Shown here: in pieces, positions 1 through 7,581 of the stretch | Layout of the letters: each line of letters begins with the position of its first letter | How positions within the stretch are numbered: position 1 is the stretch's first letter | Assembly (NCBI GenBank): GCA_035299025.1 | Contig: DATGXK010000008.1 | Coordinates: 496,001-560,000 of the forward strand | Source of the DNA: Leadbetterella sp035299025 | Lineage (GTDB): Bacteria > Bacteroidota > Bacteroidia > Cytophagales > Spirosomataceae | Length of the DNA stretch: 64,000 nucleotides | Direction of reading: 5' to 3' | Program-made: the position numbers and the translations under genes | Notes under the pieces: generated by a model | What the model was told of the DNA's origin: nothing | Seen by the model: only the letters and a program-made list of their open reading frames with translations | The model's database searches: none

Positions 1-797
1 TGAACGTAAACCTTGACGACATGCTCTTTAGATATGGCTTAAGGATAAACAAAAACATCGTAAAAGATGGCCTAAACGCCGCCATAATACCACTTGTGGT
101 AGGTAATATGGGTGATAAGCCGAATATTCAGCCCATGCCCTACAGATATTTTCCGTTAATTAACAGCTTTAGCAACAGTCTGATTACAAAAAATATCGAC
201 ATGGTTTATACCAAGTTTACGGCCAGCATAGACACGGTAAATAAAAACGATGGATTGAAAAAAACACCTTTACTTTTAACAACGCAGTATACGAAGGTAC
301 TCAATGCTCCTGCCCTGATTACTTACAACGAGGCCCGAACAGACACCGACGAAGCGGAATACCAAAGCGGTGTAAAGAGCATAGCCTATTTGGTAGAAGG
401 CACTTTCAAATCTATCCTCCAAAACAGTTTTGCCAATACTGGTCTGAAAACAACCTCAGTTCCGACGAAAATATTGGTGTGTTCAGACGGAGATATCATT
501 GTAAACGAAGTTGATAGAAAAACCGGCAATCCTTATCCTATGGGTTTCGATAGGTTTTCACAGCATCAGTATGGGAACCAAGATTTTGTAATTAATGCCC
601 TGAATTATCTCATAGACGAATCAGGCCTATTGACGGCCAAGTCTAAAAGTGTAGGCTTAAGACCATTGGACAAACTCAAAATCAAGAACGAGCAGACCAA
701 ATGGCGATTAATAAATATTGCCCTTCCGCTGGTTCTATTAACCATTTTTGGGTTTCTTAGGTTTTATTACATTAAAAACAAGTACACAAGAGCTTAA
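1..797 (+). CDS. gldG: GldG, gliding motility ABC-type protein, C-terminal part
   Basis: The 5' end lies outside the window; the open frame runs in from base 3 and ends at a TAA at 795-797. The visible 265 residues match the C-terminal part of GldG, the auxiliary component of the GldA-GldF-GldG ABC complex needed for gliding in Flavobacteria and Cytophagales. Supporting features are the start of the visible part (NLDDMLFRYGLRI), a long extracytoplasmic region, and one final membrane helix (about the last 30 residues) followed by a short basic tail. A strong hairpin terminator follows directly, so it is the last gene of its transcript. dnaN, which often follows gldG in related genomes, is not here. 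Confidence 0.85.
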   Translation, partial: NVNLDDMLFRYGLRINKNIVKDGLNAAIIPLVVGNMGDKPNIQPMPYRYFPLINSFSNSLITKNIDMVYTKFTASIDTVNKNDGLKKTPLLLTTQYTKVLNAPALITYNEARTDTDEAEYQSGVKSIAYLVEGTFKSILQNSFANTGLKTTSVPTKILVCSDGDIIVNEVDRKTGNPYPMGFDRFSQHQYGNQDFVINALNYLIDESGLLTAKSKSVGLRPLDKLKIKNEQTKWRLINIALPLVLLTIFGFLRFYYIKNKYTRA

Positions 798-799
798 AA

Positions 800-836
800 T
801 ACAAAAAGCGGCCATCGGCCGCCTTCTGTACTTTTT
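800..836 (+). terminator. Rho-independent terminator after gldG
   Basis: A GC-rich stem GCGGCC-atc-GGCCGC extends outward to TACA/TGTA (two A-C mismatches) and is followed by CTTTTTATT on the plus strand. It sits immediately behind the gldG stop codon. Confidence 0.75.
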
Positions 837-848
837 ATTAACCTAAAC

Positions 849-1214
849 TTATAAAATAATCTTTTTCTCCACCTCAATTTTTTCGGTGTTAACCACATTG
901 AGGTCTTTCACAAATACTTCCTTATCGTTGGTTATTTCCAGCTGATAAGCCCCAGAGTCCAATTGGGCCAAATCGAAGCAATAAGCCGCTTTATCGCTTT
1001 TTTTGTCGGCATACTTGGTCATTATAACCGACCCCTTGTTGTCTTTTAACTCTACCCTAAGGTTATCACCTTTTTGTTTTTCAACAAACACTTTCAGCGA
1101 ATGTGAGTTTTGGACATTGTACATACCAACTTTGAAACTTTGTGGCTTAGGATTAGCCAAAGAAACTGAAACAGTGAACAACAATAAGGCGAATGTTTTA
1201 ACTAGCTTTTTCAT
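849..1214 (-). CDS. Secreted small protein of unknown function
   Basis: A 121-residue protein with a Sec signal peptide (MKKLVKTFALLLFTVSVSLA, residues 1-20). The remainder is a small all-beta-looking domain of about 95 residues with alternating hydrophobic strands (SLKVFVEK, LRVELKD, YQLEITND). This resembles the short Ig-like or C-terminal-sorting-like domains common among exported Bacteroidota proteins, but I do not recognise a named family. It is monocistronic: it converges on gldG and has its own candidate promoter at 1270-1296. Existence is well supported; function is unknown. Confidence 0.6.
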   Translation of the reverse strand: MKKLVKTFALLLFTVSVSLANPKPQSFKVGMYNVQNSHSLKVFVEKQKGDNLRVELKDNKGSVIMTKYADKKSDKAAYCFDLAQLDSGAYQLEITNDKEVFVKDLNVVNTEKIEVEKKIIL

Positions 1215-1269
1215 AATTGTACTTTTTTTAAAATTTTAATTGTAATAGCTTTTCATTTAATTAACGATA

Positions 1270-1296
1270 CAAAGATAATAGTACTATGCACTACAA
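1270..1296 (-). promoter_or_regulatory. Candidate Bacteroidota promoter for the secreted protein gene
   Basis: On the minus strand the sequence reads TTG, 16 nt, TATCTTTG, close to the Bacteroidota -33/-7 consensus although the spacer is short. A duplicated word GTACTAT/GGTACTATT flanks the -33 part. It lies 56 bases upstream of the ATG at 1214. Confidence 0.4.
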
Positions 1297-1299
1297 GGT

Positions 1300-1683
1300 A
1301 CTATTTATACATTAGTGGTTGATTGTTTTATGTGAACGGTAATTATTTTGTAATAGCTTTGAATGATAGATGTAAGAAAGTGCCTGAGCGTTGCATTAGA
1401 AATGTTAACAAAGGTTAATTTGACTAAAATTTAATAAATACATTAGAAAGGCAGTATGAGAAATCAATTTAACCCAAAAAGCTCAATAGACATTCTGGCG
1501 AAACAATCGGTCCATTGTACGGTTTGGCAAAGTAGCTATAATGGGTATCCTAAAACCTAACGGAATAGGTTTACCGAGGCTCGGAAATAGATATGAATCA
1601 TCGCGGATCACCTTCAACTTTTATTGCAGCCGATTTCCCAATGAGTTTTTTGTATTTAACTCTTCAAGAAATTTATATAAATC
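1300..1683. other. Intergenic stretch without recognisable gene
   Basis: About 380 bases between the upstream region of the secreted protein gene and the nusG terminator. The only open frame (plus, from 1541) has no family resemblance, no upstream promoter, and runs across the nusG terminator, so I do not call it. I see no tRNA, repeat or clear promoter here. Confidence 0.5.
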
Positions 1684-1720
1684 ACAAAAAAAGAGCCGAC
1701 TCTTTCGAATCGGCTCTTTC
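1684..1720 (-). terminator. Terminator of the secE-nusG transcript
   Basis: A 10-bp perfect stem AAAGAGCCGA / TCGGCTCTTT with a 10-nt loop (1690-1719) is followed on the minus strand by a run of seven T. It lies 22 bases past the nusG stop, which shows that the usual rplK-rpoC genes are not co-transcribed. Confidence 0.85.
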
Positions 1721-1741
1721 AATATATCTTTAAAACAAGTC

Positions 1742-2293
1742 TTACATTTTTTCCACCTGAAGATAACCCAACTCCACTGGAGTGCTTCTTCCGAAAATCT
1801 TTACACTTACGCTTAGCTTTTTCTTCTCGTCGAAAACTTCCTCTACAGTTCCTTCAAAACCATTAAATGGTCCATCAATAACTTTCACGGCTTCGCCTTG
1901 AACAAACGAAACGCCCGAGTCAATACTCTCTTCTGAAATTTGCTCCTGAACACCCAATATTCTGTTCACCTCAGATTGTCTCAAAGGCTCAGGCTCTATA
2001 GATGCTCCACCATTCTTACCCAAGAAACCAATAACACCAGGAATACTCTTTATAAGGTGAAGAACCTCACCATTGCTAAGATCCGCATTAATAAGGATAT
2101 AACCAGGGAAGAAGTTTTTCTCTCTAACCGTCTTTTTACCGTTTTTTACGGTAACAACTTTCTCCGAAGGTATCAAGATTTCGGGAATAAAATCCGTCAA
2201 TTTTCTTCTTACAGCCTCGTTTTCAATGTAGTTTTTAATTTTCTTCTCTTGTTGAGAAACTGCTCTTACTACATACCAGTTGAATTCACTCAT
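1742..2293 (-). CDS. nusG: Transcription termination/antitermination factor NusG
   Basis: A 183-residue NusG. The N-terminal NGN domain begins NWYVVRAVSQQEKKI (residues about 4-18) and includes the FFPGYILI strand that contacts RNA polymerase. The C-terminal KOW domain (about 128-183) has VKVIDGPFNGFEGTV and ends in the typical LGYLQVEKM. The ATG at 2293 is chosen over an upstream TTG because NusG proteins start two or three residues before the W-Y-V core. NusG binds the polymerase clamp and couples transcription to Rho or ribosomal S10. secE lies 16 bases upstream, so the two are co-transcribed. Confidence 0.95.
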   Translation of the reverse strand: MSEFNWYVVRAVSQQEKKIKNYIENEAVRRKLTDFIPEILIPSEKVVTVKNGKKTVREKNFFPGYILINADLSNGEVLHLIKSIPGVIGFLGKNGGASIEPEPLRQSEVNRILGVQEQISEESIDSGVSFVQGEAVKVIDGPFNGFEGTVEEVFDEKKKLSVSVKIFGRSTPVELGYLQVEKM

Positions 2294-2309
2294 GATTGGG
2301 AATTTATAA

Positions 2310-2501
2310 TTATATTGATTGGTACAACAATCTGAGAGCGTTGTCAATCAAAAAGTCAATACTACCTACTACCAAAGCAAATATAATAGACGCAATCAAT
2401 ACGAGTGTGGCACTTGCTTGCAATTCACCCATTTTTGGCCAATGAACTTCATTGGTTACTTCGTGCCATGAATCTTTTACAAACTGAACTAATTTATTCA
2501 T
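2310..2501 (-). CDS. secE: Preprotein translocase subunit SecE
   Basis: A 63-residue single-span SecE of the short bacterial type. It has the amphipathic FVKDSWHEVTNEVHWPKMGEL segment (residues about 8-28), whose conserved W-P motif precedes the membrane helix (about 31-55). SecE stabilises SecY in the inner-membrane translocon. It follows tRNA-Trp by about 40 bases and precedes nusG, the conserved bacterial order. Confidence 0.95.
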   Translation of the reverse strand: MNKLVQFVKDSWHEVTNEVHWPKMGELQASATLVLIASIIFALVVGSIDFLIDNALRLLYQSI

Positions 2502-2541
2502 AATTCTTAATGTTTTTCAGACAATCCTCTTGTCGAATTTG

Positions 2542-2611
2542 CACAGGTACTAGGACTCGAACCCAGACCGACGGTTTTGGAGACCGTAGTTCTACCTTTA
2601 AACTATACCTG
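2542..2611 (-). tRNA. tRNA-Trp (anticodon CCA)
   Basis: The minus strand folds as a cloverleaf: acceptor CAGGTAT paired with GTACCTG, D-arm with GGTAGAAC, anticodon stem ACGGT/ACCGT around loop CTCCAAA (anticodon CCA), and T-arm with GGTTCGAGTCC. CCA is not encoded. It stands directly upstream of secE, the usual place for tRNA-Trp. The exact 3' boundary is uncertain by one or two bases. Confidence 0.9.
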
Positions 2612-2629
2612 TTTATATCAATCGGGCTG

Positions 2630-2660
2630 CAAATTTAGTTTATTTTTTTTGTCGGAGCAA
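2630..2660 (-). promoter_or_regulatory. Candidate promoter of tRNA-Trp-secE-nusG
   Basis: On the minus strand TTG at 2660-2658, a 20-nt spacer, then TAAATTTG at 2637-2630. It abuts the stop codon of the MFS gene (2661) and ends 18 bases before the tRNA-Trp 5' end. The tRNA/secE/nusG unit can therefore be transcribed independently of the genes inserted upstream. Confidence 0.6.
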
Positions 2661-3884
2661 TTAATCCTTTAAATTTTCTTTCTTAATTGTTCTAAAAACC
2701 AACATTAAACTTATCAGAGAGAGCAAGCCACCCATCAAAAACGGTGCCCCTGGAAAATATACGGGGGCATTTTCTTTCGTAAATGTCCTAAACAACCCGA
2801 GCATCAAAGGCTGGCCAATAATAGCTGCTATACTCATCAGACTTGTCAAACCACCTTGTAACTCACCTTGTTCATTTTTACCTACCTGATTGGAGATAAT
2901 TCCTTGAAAAGCTGGGCCAGCCAACCCACCAACTGCGAATGGAACCATAATGGCGTACATCATCCATGAAGAAGAAGCAAACGCAAACGCTGCCAATCCC
3001 AAAGCATTTATTGCCAATCCCAAAAATAAAGACTTCTCTTGGCCCAGTTTCGGAATAATAACTCTAATTAATCCTCCCTGAACAATGGCAACCATCAGCC
3101 CTACGAAACCCAAAGACAAACCCACCTCTAACTTCGACCAAGCAAATTTTTCTATCCCATAAAAAGACCATGTGCCTTGCGTTGCAAAGTTTGAAACATT
3201 TACCAAAAATAAAGATAAAACCAAGGCCAAAACATACGGATACTTTTTAAGATTCAATAGGCTTCCGATGGGATTCGCTCTCTTTATATCAAACTTCCTT
3301 CGATTCTCTGGAAGTAATGACTCTGGCAAAATAAAATAACCGTAGAGCCAATTGAGTATGGCCAATCCAGCAGAGACCCAAAACGGAATGCGTGTGCCAT
3401 ACTCACCCAAAATGCCGCCCAAAGAAGGTCCGATAATAAATCCGAGTCCAAAAGCCGCTCCAATCATCCCGAAACTCTGGGCACGCTTCTCTGGTTCTGT
3501 AATATCTGCAATGTAAGCATTGGCTGTTGTAAAACTCGCCCCAGCTATCCCGGAAATGACCCTTCCAACGAACAACCACCCAATATTAGGAGCCAAAGCC
3601 AAAAAGATGAAATCTAGACCAAAACCAAAAAGTGACATAAGCAAAACAGGTCTGCGTCCGTATTGATCACTCAATCCACCGATAATCGGAGAAAATATGA
3701 ACTGCATAAGGGCATATATAAAAACCAAATAAGCGGAATATTGGGAAGCCTCGCTTACAGTACCGCCAGTAAGTTCTTGATACAAACTTGGCATTATCGG
3801 AATAATTATACCGATACCAATGACGTCAATGAGTACAGTAACAAGTATAAAAAATATAGCTTTGGAGTTCTTTTTGTCAGACAT
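2661..3884 (-). CDS. MFS transporter, TetA-like (DHA1 drug:H+ antiporter type)
   Basis: A 407-residue, strongly hydrophobic protein with about 12 predicted membrane helices, the normal size for DHA1 antiporters. The motif-A loop between helices 2 and 3 is GGLSDQYGRRPVLL (about 70-83), and helices 4-5 carry the GRVISGIAGAS and GAAFGLGFIIGPSLGG stretches typical of the TCR/Tet branch. It probably exports a small hydrophobic compound by proton antiport, but substrate cannot be read from sequence and resistance should not be assumed. A TATCTTTG -7-like word lies at 3903-3910. Its placement between tuf and tRNA-Trp-secE is unusual. Confidence 0.85.
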   Translation of the reverse strand: MSDKKNSKAIFFILVTVLIDVIGIGIIIPIMPSLYQELTGGTVSEASQYSAYLVFIYALMQFIFSPIIGGLSDQYGRRPVLLMSLFGFGLDFIFLALAPNIGWLFVGRVISGIAGASFTTANAYIADITEPEKRAQSFGMIGAAFGLGFIIGPSLGGILGEYGTRIPFWVSAGLAILNWLYGYFILPESLLPENRRKFDIKRANPIGSLLNLKKYPYVLALVLSLFLVNVSNFATQGTWSFYGIEKFAWSKLEVGLSLGFVGLMVAIVQGGLIRVIIPKLGQEKSLFLGLAINALGLAAFAFASSSWMMYAIMVPFAVGGLAGPAFQGIISNQVGKNEQGELQGGLTSLMSIAAIIGQPLMLGLFRTFTKENAPVYFPGAPFLMGGLLSLISLMLVFRTIKKENLKD

Positions 3885-3995
3885 AAATAAGGGTTAATCC
3901 TACAAAGATACGAAAAACAGATGAATTGGATTAGATTAAGAAATTCTCAAACAGACTTCAACTAACTACCAAAGCCTTCCTTGGCATTATCAAGG

Positions 3996-4928
3996 TCAAT
4001 TAAAGACATCATTGACCACCTTCCTCATTTTGTCTATTCCCAACTTACAAGCCTCAGTTACATCCATTTTCCAAACCTCCTCGTTGAAAATCTCCAATGA
4101 CAGCACAATTGGGGTATTTTTGTTATTCAAAATACCCAAAATGTCCTTGAAAGGAGCCACTCCATCTCCCGGCATTACACGCATACCGTCTGTAATAGTA
4201 TTTTTATCGGCACTAGCCGGAAAGTCATTCATGTGAAACATCTGCATTTTATTGCCAGCAATCATACTCAAAGCCTCAAAAGGAGAACCTCCTCTGAAAA
4301 GATGATAAACATCGGGCAAAATAATGGCATCGGGATGTCCACTTTCTGCTGCAACAAACAAAGTTTCGCCAAATAAATGCAAATTCTTCGAAAATCCCCA
4401 GAGTTCAAGTTGCGGCAAAACGCCCATTTCTTTACCCAACTCTACTACTTTATAGAACCTTTCAGCAGCCTTTTTCAAGTCAATATCTGCCCCAGTAGTG
4501 GCACCGAAAGGCGGAGCAGCTATACGTTTACATCCGATTTGAGCAAGCATGTCCATTTCACGTTTAAGCTGTTCCATGGCTTTACCTCTTTCGGTTTCGT
4601 CATCAACAATCCATTTGGCAAAGCCGATGGAATCTTCAATCACAATACCCAAGTCGGTTGATTTCTTCTTTACATCAGCCAATTTACCTCCATCTTTCAC
4701 ATACTTCTCCAGCGTACCCATCCAAATTTCTATGCCATCAAAACCCACCTTAGCGGCAGTTTCTATTTCGGCCATTAATCCAATGTTTTGTTTTCGGATT
4801 GTGCTGGTGTTTAAGCAAAAAGTGAAATTATGCTTGCTCTTCTTGGGTTTGGCAGCAAAGCTGTCTATACTAATTGAGGTAACTGCAGCTCCTGAGAGAG
4901 CTGTCTTTAAAATATCTCTACGTTTCAT
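3996..4928 (-). CDS. Tat-exported sugar phosphate isomerase/epimerase-like protein
   Basis: 310 residues. The N-terminus MKRRDILKTALSGAAV is a twin-arginine signal, so the protein acts in the periplasm. Residues about 35-305 form a xylose-isomerase-like TIM barrel (AP endonuclease 2 superfamily): GFDGIEIW near strand 2, CKRIAAPPFG near strand 4, LPQLELWGF, ILPDVYHLFRGG, MQMFHMNDFP, and VLSLEIFNEE near the end. E, D, H and E at strand ends suit a divalent-metal site. Many Bacteroidota carry such proteins for oxidised or modified sugars, but the substrate here is unknown. It starts 41 bases after the toxin gene and may be read from the same promoter. Confidence 0.75.
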   Translation of the reverse strand: MKRRDILKTALSGAAVTSISIDSFAAKPKKSKHNFTFCLNTSTIRKQNIGLMAEIETAAKVGFDGIEIWMGTLEKYVKDGGKLADVKKKSTDLGIVIEDSIGFAKWIVDDETERGKAMEQLKREMDMLAQIGCKRIAAPPFGATTGADIDLKKAAERFYKVVELGKEMGVLPQLELWGFSKNLHLFGETLFVAAESGHPDAIILPDVYHLFRGGSPFEALSMIAGNKMQMFHMNDFPASADKNTITDGMRVMPGDGVAPFKDILGILNNKNTPIVLSLEIFNEEVWKMDVTEACKLGIDKMRKVVNDVFN

Positions 4929-4969
4929 TTTTATGGGTTGAATAAATATAAAAATATACTAAAAGAACT

Positions 4970-5284
4970 TTAGTTTCTGAGTTTCTTTAAAAGCTTTTCA
5001 AACTTAACGGGATTTTGTCTGGAATCCCAAATAGCCAAAATACGAATCTCTATTTCAAGATTTTCGTAAATAATAAGATATTTCCCTGAAATCTTAATTC
5101 TTACAAATGACACATTTGATGGTTTCCCTATTTCTGGAAAACGACTTATTTTCTCTATTGCAGTTGTAATCCTAGAATACAATTTTAAACTGTAAGAATC
5201 GGACTTATTATGTTCTTCCCAAAACTCCAAGATTTCGTTAAACTGATTGACCGCAGAATCCGACCAAACTATTTGCTTTGCCAT
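4970..5284 (-). CDS. RelE/ParE-family toxin
   Basis: 104 residues with the compact RelE/ParE fold: an N-terminal helix pair (AVNQFNEILEFWEEHN, then SLKLYSRITTAIEKISRFPEIGKP), followed by strands FVRIKISGKYLIIYENLEIEIRILAIWDSRQNP. RF-PEIGKP followed by Y-L-I-I-Y and I-W-D-x-R-Q-x-P is characteristic of the superfamily. RelE-type members cleave mRNA on the ribosome, while ParE-type members inhibit gyrase; this one cannot be assigned. Its ATG overlaps the upstream partner gene by 16 bases, the usual arrangement for translational coupling. Confidence 0.8.
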   Translation of the reverse strand: MAKQIVWSDSAVNQFNEILEFWEEHNKSDSYSLKLYSRITTAIEKISRFPEIGKPSNVSFVRIKISGKYLIIYENLEIEIRILAIWDSRQNPVKFEKLLKKLRN

Positions 5285-5505
5285 CTAACAAACTTTTCTT
5301 TTAAATTTGCGTGGGTTATGAAATTACCAGTTTCTATTTGCTTCTTTGAAATTTCTAATTCGTCAATTTGGGTCTGACTGAAGGTTGCAACAATCTGACT
5401 GCCATCTTCAAATTCAATTAAATCCAAGATTTCGTTCAAAAGAGAATCTTCACTTATGCTATCAATCCTACTTTTAACTTTGGTTTTCAGTTCTAAAGAA
5501 CTCAT
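5269..5505 (-). CDS. Antitoxin partner of the RelE/ParE toxin
   Basis: 78 residues from the ATG at 5505; an earlier TTG is ignored. It is mostly helical: an N-terminal half (LELKTKVKSRIDSISEDSLLNEILDLIEF) and a C-terminal half (QIDELEISKKQIETGNFITHANLKEKFVRW) that resembles the toxin-binding tail of the small helical antitoxins found beside ParE toxins in Bacteroidota. No clear DNA-binding motif is visible. Assignment rests mainly on the 16-base overlap with the toxin and on size. Confidence 0.7.
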   Translation of the reverse strand: MSSLELKTKVKSRIDSISEDSLLNEILDLIEFEDGSQIVATFSQTQIDELEISKKQIETGNFITHANLKEKFVRWQSK

Positions 5506-5524
5506 ATATATCAATTATTAAAAT

Positions 5525-5555
5525 CAAATGTAAAAAATTGAAGTTAATAAATCAA
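5525..5555 (-). promoter_or_regulatory. Candidate promoter of the toxin-antitoxin pair
   Basis: Minus strand: TTG at 5555-5553, 20-nt spacer, TACATTTG at 5532-5525. Transcription would start about 12 bases before the antitoxin ATG. It lies between that gene and the tuf terminator. Confidence 0.5.
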
Positions 5556-5571
5556 ACACTGAAGATCTAAA

Positions 5572-5605
5572 CACAAAAAAAGCACTCTATTTCTAGAGTG
5601 CTTTC
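5572..5605 (-). terminator. Terminator of the tRNA-tuf transcript
   Basis: An 11-bp perfect stem AAAGCACTCTA-tttc-TAGAGTGCTTT (5579-5604) is followed on the minus strand by a T run. It separates tuf from the toxin-antitoxin genes. Confidence 0.85.
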
Positions 5606-5629
5606 TTAAAATATGATTAATCTAATCGA

Positions 5630-6817
5630 TTACTCAAGGATTTCAGTTACCTGACCAGCACCTACTGTACGTCCACCTTCACGAATCGCAAAACGAAGAC
5701 CTTTGTCCATCGCAATAGCGTTGATCAAGTTAACAGTAATAGTGATGTTATCACCAGGCATAACCATCTCAACATTCTCTGGAAGGAAAATCTCACCAGT
5801 TACGTCAGTAGTTCTGAAGTAGAACTGAGGACGGTATTTGTTGAAGAATGGTGTGTGACGTCCACCTTCTTCTTTCGAAAGAACGTAAACCTCAGCTTTG
5901 AATTTAGTGTGAGGCTTCACAGAACCTGGCTTACAGATTACCATACCTCTTTTGATAGACTCTTTGTCGATACCTCTCAACAAAAGACCTACGTTATCAC
6001 CGGCTTCACCTCTATCAAGGATTTTACGGAACATCTCAACACCAGTTACTACTGATTTAAGACCTTCAGCTCCCATACCAAGGATATCTACTGCATCACC
6101 AGAGTTGATGATACCAGTCTCGATACGACCTGTAGCTACAGTACCACGACCAGTGATTGAGAATACGTCCTCAACTGGCATCAAGAAAGGCTTGTCAGTA
6201 GCACGAGCAGGAAGTGGAATAAATGTATCAACAGCTTCCATCAACTCCTCGATTTTAGCAACCCACTGAGGCTCGTTGTTCAAACCACCAAGAGCTGAAC
6301 CTTGAATCACTGGAATGTTGTCACCATCGAATTTGTAGAATGAAAGTAACTCTCTGATTTCCATTTCTACTAATTCAAGTAGTTCTGGATCATCTACTAA
6401 GTCAACTTTGTTCATAAATACAACAAGCTCAGGAACACCTACCTGACGAGCAAGAAGGATGTGCTCACGAGTTTGTGGCATTGGACCGTCAGTAGCAGCT
6501 ACCACGATGATAGCTCCGTCCATTTGGGCAGCACCAGTTACCATGTTTTTAACGTAGTCAGCGTGACCTGGACAGTCAACGTGTGCGTAGTGGCGATTAG
6601 CAGTCTGATACTCCACGTGAGAAGTATTGATTGTAATACCACGCTCTTTTTCTTCAGGTGCATTATCAATTGACGAGAAATCTCTAACCGCAGCTAGACC
6701 TTTATTGGCCAATACTGAAGTGATAGCAGCTGTCAATGTAGTTTTACCGTGGTCAACGTGACCGATAGTACCAATGTTTACGTGAGGTTTACTACGGTCA
6801 AAATTTTCTTTTGCCAT
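5630..6817 (-). CDS. tuf: Elongation factor Tu
   Basis: 395 residues, full length. GTPase motifs are complete: GHVDHGKT (G1, residues about 19-26), DCPGH (G3), NKVD (G4) and the SAL segment (G5), followed by the two beta-barrel domains ending in GAGQVTEIL. EF-Tu delivers aminoacyl-tRNA to the ribosome. Three tRNA genes sit just upstream in the same direction (Tyr, Gly, Thr), the classic tRNA-tufB arrangement, and a perfect Bacteroidota promoter precedes them. A terminator follows 25 bases after the stop. Confidence 0.98.
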   Translation of the reverse strand: MAKENFDRSKPHVNIGTIGHVDHGKTTLTAAITSVLANKGLAAVRDFSSIDNAPEEKERGITINTSHVEYQTANRHYAHVDCPGHADYVKNMVTGAAQMDGAIIVVAATDGPMPQTREHILLARQVGVPELVVFMNKVDLVDDPELLELVEMEIRELLSFYKFDGDNIPVIQGSALGGLNNEPQWVAKIEELMEAVDTFIPLPARATDKPFLMPVEDVFSITGRGTVATGRIETGIINSGDAVDILGMGAEGLKSVVTGVEMFRKILDRGEAGDNVGLLLRGIDKESIKRGMVICKPGSVKPHTKFKAEVYVLSKEEGGRHTPFFNKYRPQFYFRTTDVTGEIFLPENVEMVMPGDNITITVNLINAIAMDKGLRFAIREGGRTVGAGQVTEILE

Positions 6818-6920
6818 TTTATTTGATAAAATTTATGTTGTTCAAAATTGTTTTTACTAAAAAAGAGCAATCAGAAAACCCAATTACTCGAAAATCTTTA
6901 CGTATCTTAAAACAGTGTTG

Positions 6921-6992
<72 letters not shown>

Positions 6993-7005
6993 TTTAATGG
7001 AACAG

Positions 7006-7078
7006 AGCGGGAGACGGGGCTCGAACCCGCCACCTATAGCTTGGAAGGCTATCGCTCTACCAAATGAGCTACTCCCGC
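7006..7078 (-). tRNA. tRNA-Gly (anticodon TCC)
   Basis: 73-nt cloverleaf on the minus strand: acceptor GCGGGAG/CTCCCGC, anticodon loop CTTCCAA (TCC), T-arm GGCGGGTTCGAGCCCCG. CCA is not encoded. Second tRNA of the cluster, 13 bases upstream of tRNA-Thr. Confidence 0.95.
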
Positions 7079-7092
7079 TTATAACACTTTTT

Positions 7093-7178
7093 TGGTGGGG
7101 GCGGATGGATTCGAACCACCGTAAGCTCACGCTAGCAGATTTACAGTCTGCCCCATTTGGCCACTCTGGTACACCCCC
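7093..7178 (-). tRNA. tRNA-Tyr (anticodon GTA)
   Basis: 86-nt class II tRNA on the minus strand: acceptor GGGGGTG/CGCCCCC, anticodon loop CTGTAAA (GTA), a long variable arm, T-arm GGTTCGAATCC. The CCA end is encoded, unlike its two neighbours. First tRNA of the cluster. Confidence 0.95.
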
Positions 7179-7217
7179 AAATACTATCAAAGAACATGCC
7201 CTTTTCGAAAGGAGATG

Positions 7218-7247
7218 CAAAAGTAGAACCTTTTTTTATATTGACAA
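7218..7247 (-). promoter_or_regulatory. Promoter of tRNA-Tyr-Gly-Thr-tuf
   Basis: Minus strand: TTG at 7247-7245, exactly 19 nt, TACTTTTG at 7225-7218. This is a full match to the Bacteroidota housekeeping consensus, placed about 40 bases before tRNA-Tyr. Confidence 0.75.
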
Positions 7248-7534
7248 AACTTTCTCTGAAAATTTCTTTATAAAATTTCGCAGAATTCCTTCGATTTATA
7301 TCGTCAAAAGCAATACCCTCCTCAATTATAAGGTTTTAGAATGCAAATAATTTAAGTAAAAATAATTCAAGTGAGAGTCCTATTAAAGCAGAACGTCAGG
7401 ATTATTTCTTCTTTAGCTCGCTCAACAAATTTTCTCAGTTAAAATTGTGTTGGATTATCTAAGACCAACACTTAGATATTAGATATTGAGGACTAGATTT
7501 TCACATCTTCCGAATCATTGTCTCTATTATAACA
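7248..7534. other. Intergenic stretch, AT-rich, no gene seen
   Basis: About 290 bases between the tRNA promoter and the terminator of the barrel-protein gene. It contains one hairpin (GTGTTGG / CCAACAC, 7447-7471, 11-nt loop) without a T run, and the repeated word TTAGATATTAGATATTGAG next to it. No open frame with family resemblance and no promoter were found. Confidence 0.5.
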
Positions 7535-7560
7535 ACAAAAGGGCTTTGCAGCCCTTTTGA
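7535..7560 (-). terminator. Terminator of the ECF sigma operon
   Basis: 8-bp stem AAAAGGGC-tttgca-GCCCTTTT (7537-7558), T-rich on the minus strand side, 21 bases beyond the stop of the barrel-protein gene. Confidence 0.7.
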
Positions 7561-7581
7561 TCTTTAGATTCTACATTGGAT

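Noticed and set aside
1541..1816. Plus-strand open frame of 91 codons near the nusG terminator
   Set aside because: No family resemblance, runs through a strong terminator into the antisense of nusG, no promoter. Most likely chance.
2661..3884. Tetracycline-resistance determinant
   Set aside because: Motif A and length fit TetA-like DHA1 transporters in general, but no feature fixes tetracycline as substrate and no mobile context is present.
4970..5505. Toxin-antitoxin pair as part of a mobile element
   Set aside because: No transposase, integrase, terminal inverted repeat or duplicated target site was found around it; only the gene order hints at insertion.
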